Part shown: piece after piece, positions 1 to 5,747 of the stretch
How positions within the stretch are numbered: the stretch's first letter is position 1
How the letters are laid out: each line of letters opens with the position of its first letter
Origin: an uncultured Bacillota bacterium
GTDB taxonomy: Bacteria; Bacillota_I; Bacilli_A; RFN20; CAG-826
Length of the DNA stretch: 18,723 bases
NCBI GenBank assembly: GCA_946623775.1
Contig: CAMORJ010000019.1
Location: 1 to 18,723, forward strand
Direction: 5' to 3'
Position numbers and translations under genes: made by a program
Notes under the pieces: generated by a model
The model's input: the letters and a program-made list of their open reading frames with translations, nothing else
Told to the model about the DNA's origin: nothing
The model's database searches: none

Positions 1-426
1 GCCATCCGCTACTTGCCCCAAGACAAGCCGAGATACCTTATGGGAGTCGGTTCCATTGACTATATCCTAGAAGGAATTACGATGGGTGTGGACATGTTCG
101 ATTGCGTCCTCCCAACCCGCCTAGCAAGGCATGGTTCTTTGATGACGACGCATGGGCGCGTGAACATTCAAAGAGCACAGTATAAAGAGGACTTCACTCC
201 GCTTGATGATGAGTGTGATTGCTATACCTGCAAGAACTACACGAAAGCCTATCTCCATCATCTTTATAAGGCGAATGAGGAGTTTGGAAAGACCCTCAAT
301 TCCATCCACAATATCCGCTTCCTGATCCGTTTAGCCGAAGGGGCGAGGAAAGCGATTCAAGAGGACCGTTTTGGGGACTATAAACAAGAAATCTATGCAA
401 AATTCGGAGATAAGAGAGGCTTCTGA
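1..426 (+). CDS. tgt: tRNA-guanine transglycosylase, 3' part (5' end outside window)
   Basis: This enzyme swaps guanine-34 for the queuosine precursor preQ1 in tRNAs with GUN anticodons. The reading frame is open from base 1, so the gene is cut by the window edge; 141 C-terminal residues are visible and the TTG at 13 is not the start. The fragment holds the family signature FDCVLPTR, whose Asp (fragment residue 34) is the catalytic nucleophile. It also has the structural zinc site C-x-C-x2-C (72, 74, 77) with His at 103, the spacing known for bacterial TGTs. The TGA stop overlaps the queA ATG by one base (TGATG), so the two are probably translationally coupled. The identification is secure; only the N-terminal part is unseen. 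Confidence 0.97.
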   Translation, partial: AIRYLPQDKPRYLMGVGSIDYILEGITMGVDMFDCVLPTRLARHGSLMTTHGRVNIQRAQYKEDFTPLDDECDCYTCKNYTKAYLHHLYKANEEFGKTLNSIHNIRFLIRLAEGARKAIQEDRFGDYKQEIYAKFGDKRGF

Positions 427-1487
427 TGGATATTTCTCTATTTGATTTCAATCTTCCGGAGGAGCTGATCGCTCAATCTCCGCTTAAGGCGCGCGATGAA
501 GCGAGACTCATGGTCATCGACCGCGAGCACAAGACCATCGAGCACAGGATTTTCAAGGATCTTTTGGAATACCTTCGCCCAGGAGACGTCTTGGTTAGGA
601 ACAACACCAAAGTCATTCCCGCAAGACTCATCGGAACCAAGGTCGAGACCGGCGGGCATTGCGAAGTATTGCTGCTCAAACAACTGCCTGAGGTTGACAC
701 TTGGGAGTGCTTAGTTGGAAATGCCCGTTCGGTACATGTCGGAAGTCATGTTACCTTTGGGGATGGCTCGCTTACTTGCGAATGCGTCAAAGAATTAGAC
801 GAAGGCATCCGCCATATGAGATTTATCTACCAAGGTATCTTCTTGGAGATTTTGGAGCGCCTTGGAAAAATGCCTCTGCCTCCATATATCAAGCGACAGA
901 TCACCGATAATTCCGATTACCAGACCGTATATGCGAAAGTGCCTGGCTCGGCCGCCGCTCCAACGGCGGGATTCCATTTCACGCCTGAGCTATTTGAGCA
1001 AATCAAAGCTATGGGCATCGAGGTTTTGGATGTCACATTGAATATTGGCTTAGGCACATTTAGGCCAGTCAAGGTGCAGGATACCAAGGATCATGTTATG
1101 CATAGCGAGCTATGCGAGATGAGCGAATATACCGCCGAAAGATTGAACCTCGCCAAAAAAGAGGGGAGACGTATCATCGCTATCGGGACAACATCGGTCA
1201 GAACCCTTGAATCTATTTATGGCAAACACGGATGCTTCAAAGCCGATAAGATGGATACTTCTATCTTCATCAGTCCGGGATACCATTATCAAGCAATCGA
1301 TGCCCTAATCACGAACTTCCATTTACCGAAATCGACCTTAGTCATGCTGGTGTCTGCCTTCATGGGCAGGAAATGGACATTGCATTGTTATGAAGAAGCG
1401 GTGAAGGAGCAATATCGTTTCTTCTCGTTTGGAGACGCCATGTTTATCTATGGCGATTTCGATTACGATTCTGCCGCGGAGGAATAA
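426..1487 (+). CDS. queA: S-adenosylmethionine:tRNA ribosyltransferase-isomerase
   Basis: QueA transfers and isomerises the ribosyl group of S-adenosylmethionine onto preQ1 in tRNA, giving epoxyqueuosine. The 353-residue product has normal family length. Recognisable segments are the N-terminal FDFNLPEELIAQSPL (about 6-20), the block with YIKRQ and GSAAAPTAGFHF (about 154-185), the IGTTSVRTLES stretch and the C-terminal ITNFHLPKSTLVMLVSAF. The start ATG shares its A with the tgt stop. It sits between tgt and queH, matching the reaction order. Codon use is mixed, less C-ending than in the ribosomal operon downstream. No truncation or frameshift is visible. Confidence 0.97.
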   Translation: MDISLFDFNLPEELIAQSPLKARDEARLMVIDREHKTIEHRIFKDLLEYLRPGDVLVRNNTKVIPARLIGTKVETGGHCEVLLLKQLPEVDTWECLVGNARSVHVGSHVTFGDGSLTCECVKELDEGIRHMRFIYQGIFLEILERLGKMPLPPYIKRQITDNSDYQTVYAKVPGSAAAPTAGFHFTPELFEQIKAMGIEVLDVTLNIGLGTFRPVKVQDTKDHVMHSELCEMSEYTAERLNLAKKEGRRIIAIGTTSVRTLESIYGKHGCFKADKMDTSIFISPGYHYQAIDALITNFHLPKSTLVMLVSAFMGRKWTLHCYEEAVKEQYRFFSFGDAMFIYGDFDYDSAAEE

Positions 1488-1489
1488 GC

Positions 1490-2134
1490 GTGCCAGACAA
1501 AATCAATTACCAAAAACTCGCTTTAGAAGAGCTAGAACGCATACACGCCTCCAATAAACGGCCCTCCTTGCTGTTTCATGTTTGCTGTGGTCCTTGCTCT
1601 TGCTATCCCCTAACTTTCCTTTGCCCGCATTTTGATGTGACGATCCTTTATAACAACTCCAACATTTATCCTCCAGAGGAATTCGATAAGAGGCTAGGGG
1701 AACTGAAGAAACTCATCGACTATCTAAAAAGGGATTATGGGTTCGAAATCAAACTCGTTGTCCCTGCTTACGATAACGACGAGTACAACAAAGCGCTTGC
1801 TCCATTTGCGACTTCTCCTGAAGGCGGGGAGCGGTGCCATGTCTGCTACCGCAAAAGGATGGCGGAAGCCTATGACTACGCAGAAGAAAAGGGGTATGAC
1901 TATTTCACGACCGTCATGACCGTATCGCGTCAAAAGGATTCCCAAATCATGAATCAAATTGGGGAAGAGCTATCGAAAACGCATACACGTACCAAATATT
2001 TTTTCTCTGACTTCAAAAAGAACAACGGCCAAATGATCGGTGTGCAGATCAGAAAGAAGTACGATCTCTATAACCAAATCTATTGCGGATGCATCTACTC
2101 CTATCAAGAGATGCTTCAACGCCCAAAACACTAA
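1490..2134 (+). CDS. queH: epoxyqueuosine reductase QueH (DUF208 family)
   Basis: QueH carries out the last step of queuosine formation, reducing epoxyqueuosine in tRNA to queuosine. It is the non-homologous alternative to the cobalamin enzyme QueG. The 214-residue product shows the family cysteines: CC-x2-C near the N-terminus (32, 33, 36, with 38), C-x2-C at 116/119 and C-x-C at 199/201, known to bind an iron-sulfur cluster and a nearby metal. The YNNSNIYP and VSRQKDS segments are also typical. The start is GTG, two bases after the queA stop, with GGAGG at 1478-1482 seven bases upstream. It is the last gene of the queuosine operon, since a terminator-like hairpin follows. Function is inferred from strong motif agreement. 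Confidence 0.94.
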   Translation: MPDKINYQKLALEELERIHASNKRPSLLFHVCCGPCSCYPLTFLCPHFDVTILYNNSNIYPPEEFDKRLGELKKLIDYLKRDYGFEIKLVVPAYDNDEYNKALAPFATSPEGGERCHVCYRKRMAEAYDYAEEKGYDYFTTVMTVSRQKDSQIMNQIGEELSKTHTRTKYFFSDFKKNNGQMIGVQIRKKYDLYNQIYCGCIYSYQEMLQRPKH

Positions 2135-2166
2135 CTGCTTTTCTTACAAATAAACATGGAACCCCC

Positions 2167-2189
2167 GAGCGAGAACTCACGCTCTTTTT
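2167..2189 (+). terminator. intrinsic terminator after queH
   Basis: GAGCG (2167-2171) pairs with CGCTC (2180-2184) across an 8-nt loop, followed at once by TTTTT (2185-2189). It lies 33 bases after the queH stop and just before the promoter of the next operon. The stem is only 5 bp but GC-rich, so termination may be partial. Confidence 0.55.
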
Positions 2190-2193
2190 CTGA

Positions 2194-2202
2194 TGTTATA
2201 AT
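2194..2202 (+). promoter_or_regulatory. promoter of the toxin-antitoxin operon (extended -10)
   Basis: A perfect TATAAT at 2197-2202 is preceded by TG at 2194-2195, giving an extended -10 element. No good -35 hexamer lies 16-18 bases upstream, which is tolerated with an extended -10. Transcription would start near 2209, just before the inverted repeat at 2215-2234. Confidence 0.6.
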
Positions 2203-2214
2203 CCTCTCACCAAC

Positions 2215-2234
2215 TGCCAGTTTAAAAACTGGCA
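2215..2234. promoter_or_regulatory. 20-bp inverted repeat, candidate antitoxin operator
   Basis: Perfect 9-bp arms TGCCAGTTT and AAACTGGCA are separated by two bases. The repeat sits just downstream of the -10 box and before the first ribosome binding site. Ribbon-helix-helix antitoxins of the RelB/DinJ type usually bind such palindromes to repress their own operon, so this is the obvious operator candidate. It is not followed by a T-run, so it is unlikely to be a terminator; an RNA hairpin role is possible. Confidence 0.55.
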
Positions 2235-2256
2235 AGAATTGTATAGGAGGTTTGAA

Positions 2257-2622
2257 ATGACAAATTGTGTTCAAATGAGTGAAAATACTAACCAAGTAGG
2301 TTACAATATGAACGAAGGAGGTGCGAAAATGGCACAAATCACGTTCAGTGTCCGAATGGATGAAACGCTCAAGAGGCAGTTAGATCAACTCTGCATGGAT
2401 TTTGGCATGAACACCTCAACAGCGATTAATGTTTTCGCTAAAGCAGTCGTTCGCGAAGGAAAAATTCCTTTTGAGATTTATTCAAGTAGAAATGAAATAA
2501 CTCGTGAAGGCGCCCTACGCGCTATAGATGAGTTGCGTCAGAGTGCAGTCGAAAGCGGCAGTGCCGGAATGTCGCTTGATGAAATCAACGAAGAGATCAA
2601 TCTCGCCAGAAAAGGTCTCTAA
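2257..2622 (+). CDS. RelB/DinJ-family antitoxin
   Basis: A DNA-binding antitoxin that should neutralise the PIN toxin encoded next to it and repress the operon. The core, starting MAQITFSVRMDETLKRQLDQ, matches the DinJ ribbon-helix-helix N-terminus, followed by the STAINVFAKAVVREGKIPFE signature and a C-terminal MSLDEINEEI stretch that would contact the toxin. Two in-frame starts have strong ribosome binding sites. ATG 2257 follows AGGAGG at 2245-2250 and gives 121 residues; ATG 2329 follows GGAGG at 2317-2321 and gives 97. The family normally begins at the second, so 2329 is probably the main start. I annotate the longer form because its signals are equally good. Base composition is AT-richer than in the flanking operons, which suggests transfer. 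Confidence 0.88.
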   Translation: MTNCVQMSENTNQVGYNMNEGGAKMAQITFSVRMDETLKRQLDQLCMDFGMNTSTAINVFAKAVVREGKIPFEIYSSRNEITREGALRAIDELRQSAVESGSAGMSLDEINEEINLARKGL

Positions 2623-2627
2623 TTCCT

Positions 2628-3038
2628 ATGCCTTTATATGTCGTTCTCGACACTAATGTTTTGGTGTCTTCTTTGCTCTCGACCAACGCTGATTCGGCAA
2701 CAGTTTTGGTTTTAAAAGCGCTTTTCTCTGACAAAGTCACTCCTATTTATAGCAAGGCAATACTCGATGAATATATAAACGTTCTCCACCGAGCAAAGTT
2801 TGGTTTTCCCCATGCAACTATCGATTACTTGCTTCAAACTATTATCAATTACGGCCTGTGCATAGATCCGTCGCCTTCAGGATGCGTTTTGCCAGACATG
2901 AAGGATCTCCCTTTCTATGAAGTTGTTTTAGAAAAGAAAGATGACAATGCCTATCTGGTAACGGGTAATATTCGTCATTTCCCCAAAGAACCATTTGTTG
3001 TTACGCCCAGGGAATTCCTCACTTTAATTAAACTATGA
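2628..3038 (+). CDS. PIN-domain toxin (putative TA toxin, COG1569-like)
   Basis: PIN domains are Mg2+-dependent ribonucleases; as TA toxins they cleave RNA and stop growth. The 136-residue product begins with beta-strand VVLDTNVLVS, where Asp8 is the first metal ligand. It continues with a DEYINVL helix (Asp/Glu at 46-47), the PDMKDLPFYEVVL block and the terminal DNAYLVTGNIRHFP strand, in the order seen in PIN-family TA toxins. The usual acidic residue after VTG is Asn here. It starts five bases after the antitoxin stop. The nearest Shine-Dalgarno-like sequence (AAAGG, 2611-2615) is 12 bases away, so translation probably depends on the antitoxin. The target RNA cannot be inferred. Confidence 0.85.
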   Translation: MPLYVVLDTNVLVSSLLSTNADSATVLVLKALFSDKVTPIYSKAILDEYINVLHRAKFGFPHATIDYLLQTIINYGLCIDPSPSGCVLPDMKDLPFYEVVLEKKDDNAYLVTGNIRHFPKEPFVVTPREFLTLIKL

Positions 3039-3123
3039 TGCGGGGAAAATGCATGCCTTCCTTTTTGCGGTGATTAAGAGGATCGTCAACCCCCGATTTT
3101 ATTCCTTTTTCATTATTTATTGC

Positions 3124-3153
3124 GACGACGCGACGGCGCATTCGTCAGTTTTT
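3124..3153 (+). terminator. intrinsic terminator after the toxin-antitoxin operon
   Basis: GACGA (3124-3128) pairs with TCGTC (3142-3146). An inner GCG/CGC stem (3130-3132 with 3137-3139) closes on a four-base loop. Five T follow at 3149-3153. It lies about 85 bases after the toxin stop and fits a terminator that isolates the TA module from the ribosomal operon. Confidence 0.55.
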
Positions 3154-3282
3154 CCTTCTAGATCCATTTGTTAAACGAATAATGTTTTTATGCTGGAAAC
3201 CCAAAGGATCTCCCTGGTTTTCCATGGCTTTTCCAAAAATAGCTCGAAAAACCAAAAATGAATACTTAAAAAATCCACAAAT

Positions 3283-3299
3283 TTGTGCACTGTGCACAA
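3283..3299. repeat. 17-bp palindrome, possible regulator site
   Basis: Perfect 8-bp arms TTGTGCAC and GTGCACAA flank a single T. The site stands in AT-rich sequence about 100 bases upstream of the candidate rpsJ -35. The size and symmetry suit a dimeric DNA-binding protein. No T-run follows, so it is not a terminator. The regulator is unknown. Confidence 0.45.
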
Positions 3300-3398
3300 T
3301 TTCTAGATTTCTTTCGATGCCATCAAGCCTTTTTTTGACGCCTTCTGGCCAAAATGCGAAAAATGACGATTGCATGTGCATATTTTTAAAAAAAGTTC

Positions 3399-3427
3399 TT
3401 GCCCCTGTACGCGAGAGCGCGTAATCT
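3399..3427 (+). promoter_or_regulatory. candidate promoter of the S10 operon
   Basis: TTGCCC (3399-3404) and TAATCT (3422-3427) are separated by 17 bases. An A/T tract just upstream (3381-3396) could act as an UP element. Transcription would begin near 3434, exactly where the first stem of the predicted leader starts, which supports the choice. The -10 match is weak, TCTAAT at 3425-3430 overlaps it, and TTGACG (3335-3340) with AAAAAT (3359-3364) is an alternative. Confidence 0.4.
3408..3423. promoter_or_regulatory. inverted repeat inside the S10 promoter spacer
   Basis: TACGCG (3408-3413) and CGCGTA (3418-3423) are perfect 6-bp arms around AGAG. The repeat fills the space between the proposed -35 and -10 elements, so a protein bound here would block or modulate the S10 promoter. 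It may also be chance. Confidence 0.35.
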
Positions 3428-3435
3428 AATGCACG

Positions 3436-3536
3436 CTGGCGCTTGCGATGAAATGCGAGGTTGCCGACACACCCACAGGCGTTGTCATGATAGGGTGGCC
3501 GGGGAATTCGCATGGAGCACTGCGTCAAGAAGCCTG
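3436..3536 (+). ncRNA. structured 5' leader of the ribosomal protein operon
   Basis: Three nested complementary segments can fold into one domain. P1 pairs GGC (3438-3440) and CTTG (3442-3445) with CAAG (3526-3529) and GCC (3532-3534), and can be closed by C3436-G3536. P2 pairs ATGCGA (3453-3458) with TCGCAT (3508-3513). P3 pairs CACCC (3470-3474) with GGGTG (3493-3497). The rpsJ ribosome binding site lies 13 bases beyond P1. Ribosomal protein operons are commonly regulated by a product binding such leaders. Which protein might bind here is unknown, and the fold was found by eye. Confidence 0.5.
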
Positions 3537-3561
3537 AAAACAGTCATTAGGAGGAACATTC

Positions 3562-3873
3562 ATGGCAAAAGAACAAGCGATTCGCGTTCGCTTATTGGCC
3601 TATGACCACAAGATCCTCGACCTCAGCGTCGCCAAGATCTTGGAAGCGGCCAACAAAACCGGTGCCAAAGTGAAGGGACCCATCCCTCTGCCCACCGACA
3701 AAGAGGTGTACACCATTCTCCGCGCTACCTTCAAATATAAGGATAGCCGCGAGCAATTCGAAATCCGCACCCACAAACGTCTCATCTACATCTTCAACGC
3801 GACCAAAGAGACGTTGGACATCTTAAAGAGGCTAGACCTGCCCTCTGGTGTGGACATCAACATTAAGTTCTAA
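3562..3873 (+). CDS. rpsJ: 30S ribosomal protein S10
   Basis: S10 is a small-subunit head protein that also takes part in antitermination as NusE. The 103-residue product has the family length and the RVRLLAYDHKILD start, the GPIPLPT loop, the HKRLIYIFN strand and the LPSGVDINIKF end. AGGAGG (3549-3554) precedes the ATG by seven bases. It is the first gene of the ribosomal supercluster, directly after the structured leader, and rplC follows 14 bases later. From here on, codons are strongly C-ending (ATC, GTC, GCC, CGC), unlike the TA genes upstream. Confidence 0.98.
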   Translation: MAKEQAIRVRLLAYDHKILDLSVAKILEAANKTGAKVKGPIPLPTDKEVYTILRATFKYKDSREQFEIRTHKRLIYIFNATKETLDILKRLDLPSGVDINIKF

Positions 3874-3887
3874 GGAGGACCTGATTC

Positions 3888-4598
3888 ATGAAATCCATCA
3901 TCGGAAGAAAAATGGGCATGACCGAGGTCTTCGCCCCAGACGGAACGATGTATCCCGTCACCGTCATCGAAATCCTGCCCAACCTCATCGTTGGCAAGAA
4001 GACCATGGAACGCGATGGCTATGAAGCCCTCCGCGTCGGCTACGAAGACAAACCCGCCAGGCTGCTCAACAAACCTGAGAAGGGCGTCTACGACAAAGCC
4101 AATCTCCCCACCAAAGCCAATCTCTATGAGCTCAAGGGAGACGAGATCTATGGCAAGCAGATCGGAGAAACCCTCACCGCCGCGCTATTCGCGACTGGCG
4201 AAGTGGTGGACGTCATCGGCCACAACAAAGGCCATGGCTACTCCGGCACCATCAAGAAGTACCATCACCACATCGGACCCAAAGGCCATGGCTCCGGCTA
4301 TCACCGCCACATCGGCTCCTTAGCCAACAACGGCCGTGACAACAACCGCGTCATCCCCGGCAAGAAGATGTCCGGACATTGGGGCCCCGAGCAAGTGACC
4401 ATCCACAACGTCACCATCGTCGAGTCCAACCCCGAGAAGGGCTACATCCTCGTCAAGGGCGGCGTCCCCGGACCAAGGAAAGCGATCGTCATGCTTCGCA
4501 CCGCGGTCAAAACCCAATTCAAGAAGCCGGAAGTCAAACCGCTCGTCGATTTGACCCCAGCCCCCGAAGCACCAGCTGAAGAAGCGAAAGGAGAATAA
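3888..4598 (+). CDS. rplC: 50S ribosomal protein L3
   Basis: L3 is an early-assembly large-subunit protein whose central loop reaches the peptidyl transferase centre. The 236-residue product begins IIGRKMGMTEVF and has GHNKGHGYSGTIKKY, GSGYHRHIGS, GKKMSGHWGPEQVT and LVKGGVPGPRK in family order. It is longer than the usual roughly 210 residues because of an added C-terminal tail (about 213-236) rich in Pro, Ala and Glu. The loop at about 125-165 is His- and Asn-rich and looks longer than in Bacillus L3 as I remember it. Strong GGAGG (3874-3878) lies just after the rpsJ stop, and rplD begins two bases after this stop. Confidence 0.97.
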   Translation: MKSIIGRKMGMTEVFAPDGTMYPVTVIEILPNLIVGKKTMERDGYEALRVGYEDKPARLLNKPEKGVYDKANLPTKANLYELKGDEIYGKQIGETLTAALFATGEVVDVIGHNKGHGYSGTIKKYHHHIGPKGHGSGYHRHIGSLANNGRDNNRVIPGKKMSGHWGPEQVTIHNVTIVESNPEKGYILVKGGVPGPRKAIVMLRTAVKTQFKKPEVKPLVDLTPAPEAPAEEAKGE

Positions 4599-4600
4599 CC

Positions 4601-5239
4601 ATGGCTGAAAAGAAAATCACCCTTCCGGTTGTTACCCTCGAAGGCGCCGAAGCTGGCAAAGTCACCCTTGATCCCGCAGTCTTCGGAGTCAAGGACGTCA
4701 ACCCCCAGGTCATCAAAGATGCCGTCACCGTCTACCTCGCCAATCTCCGTCAGGCCACTGCCAAAACGAAGAAGCGCCACGACGTCGCCGGCACCGGCAA
4801 GAAGCCCTGGAGGCAAAAAGGAACTGGACGCGCCCGTTCCGGCGACGCCCAATCCCCAGTCTGGGTTGGAGGCGGCAACGTCTTCGGACCGGACGGCAAT
4901 CAGAATTACACTCTCGCGCAGAATAAAAAGGCACACGCGCTCGCGTTGAAGGCCGTTCTGTCCGAGAAGGTCGGCTCTGGGCTCATCGTCGTCGATAGCC
5001 TCGAGCTCAAGGAGAAGAAGACCAAAGCCTTCAAGGCGGCCCTCGCCGCCATCAAGGCCAACGGCAAAGTCCTCGTCGTCGTCGACGGCGATAACGAAGC
5101 CCTCGTCCTCTCCGCCCGCAACATCGAAAACGTCGGGCTCGTCGAACCCAGCAACATCGCCGTCTATGATGTGCTGAACTTCGACTCCATCGTCGTCTCA
5201 AAAGAGGGCATCAAGAAAATCGAGGAGGCATTGAAGTAA
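4601..5239 (+). CDS. rplD: 50S ribosomal protein L4
   Basis: L4 binds 23S rRNA early in assembly and its loop lines the peptide exit tunnel. The 212 residues are close to normal length. The tunnel loop (about 56-85) with TKKRHDVAGTGKKPWRQKGT and GRARSGDAQSP is conserved, followed by VWVGGGNVFGP and a globular alpha/beta domain ending FDSIVVSKEGIKKIEEALK. Its ribosome binding site AAAGGAGA overlaps the end of rplC. In E. coli L4 represses the S10 operon; whether it acts on the leader here is unknown. Confidence 0.97.
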   Translation: MAEKKITLPVVTLEGAEAGKVTLDPAVFGVKDVNPQVIKDAVTVYLANLRQATAKTKKRHDVAGTGKKPWRQKGTGRARSGDAQSPVWVGGGNVFGPDGNQNYTLAQNKKAHALALKAVLSEKVGSGLIVVDSLELKEKKTKAFKAALAAIKANGKVLVVVDGDNEALVLSARNIENVGLVEPSNIAVYDVLNFDSIVVSKEGIKKIEEALK

Positions 5240-5240
5240 T

Positions 5241-5681
5241 ATGGCAGACGAAAAGAAACCAGTCGAGGCCGCAGTCGAGGCCCCGGTCGAAGAGGCTCCC
5301 AAAAAGAAAGCCCCAGCCAAAAAGAAAGCTCCCGCGAAGAAAAAGCCTGAGCCCGCACCCGAGCCCGCGAAGAAATCCTTCGCCAAGCCGACCGTCCATG
5401 ACTTCGAAGTGATCGTTGCACCGCACATCACCGAGAAGACCATGGCCCTTATGCAGAACGCGAACAAAGTGACCATCAAGGTCAATGCGAACGCGAACAA
5501 GATCGAAATCAAAGATGCCTTCCAGCGCATCTTCCAGGTCAAAGTCGTCGACGTCAAAGTCAGCAACCAAAGGTCCAAATCAACCACCCGCGGCGGCCGC
5601 TACAAAGGCAAGATCTCCGGCTTCAAGAAAGCCGTGGTCACCATCGCGGAAGGCGAGGCCATCGACCTGTTCAAAGAGTAA
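5241..5681 (+). CDS. rplW: 50S ribosomal protein L23 with N-terminal extension
   Basis: L23 sits at the exit of the peptide tunnel and is the docking site for trigger factor and SRP. The 146-residue product is about 50 longer than usual. Residues 1-50 form a low-complexity Lys/Ala/Pro/Glu tail with the motif APVEEAPKKKAPAKK, which recurs in L22 three genes downstream. The L23 core begins at about 52 (HDFEVIVAPHITEKTM) and includes DVKVSNQRSK and the RYKGKISGFKKAVV segment. The start follows the rplD stop by one base, with AGGAGG at 5223-5228 inside rplD. No downstream start with a ribosome binding site would remove the extension, so it is probably real. Confidence 0.95.
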   Translation: MADEKKPVEAAVEAPVEEAPKKKAPAKKKAPAKKKPEPAPEPAKKSFAKPTVHDFEVIVAPHITEKTMALMQNANKVTIKVNANANKIEIKDAFQRIFQVKVVDVKVSNQRSKSTTRGGRYKGKISGFKKAVVTIAEGEAIDLFKE

Positions 5682-5747
5682 GGAATCACCATCTTATATA
5701 TAAATAAGGATATATAGGAAAAGCATCCAATATAGGAGAGAAAGAAC
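5682..5747 (+). promoter_or_regulatory. AT-rich intergenic segment with AU hairpin before rplB
   Basis: This 66-base gap is long for this operon and contrasts sharply with its GC-rich genes. CTTATATAT (5693-5701) can pair with ATATATAGG (5710-5718) around the loop AAATAAGG; seven of the nine pairs are A-U and one is G-U. ATATAGGA occurs twice, at 5712-5719 and 5730-5737, the second being part of the rplB ribosome binding site. It could be a processing site, a translation control element or a weak internal promoter. I see no good -35. Confidence 0.4.

Larger units (their letters stand above)
3039..3561. other. 523-base gene-free region between the TA module and rpsJ
   Basis: The first part (3039-3400) is AT-rich with many A and T runs. 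It holds the terminator-like hairpin at 3124-3153 and a 17-bp palindrome at 3283-3299. The last part holds the candidate rpsJ promoter (3399-3427) and leader (3428-3561). An 80-codon frame on the + strand (3182-3424) and a 127-codon frame on the - strand (3145-3528) are open. Neither has a ribosome binding site or a recognisable domain, and I do not call them genes. A decayed gene or repeat remnant cannot be excluded. Confidence 0.6.

Noticed and set aside
2239..2256. TTG start for the antitoxin
   Set aside because: It would overlap the ribosome binding site of the ATG at 2257.
3039..3110. Possible terminator from CGGGG (3041 region) with CCCCCG and ATTTTATT
   Set aside because: The loop would exceed 40 bases; the hairpin at 3124-3153 is a better candidate.
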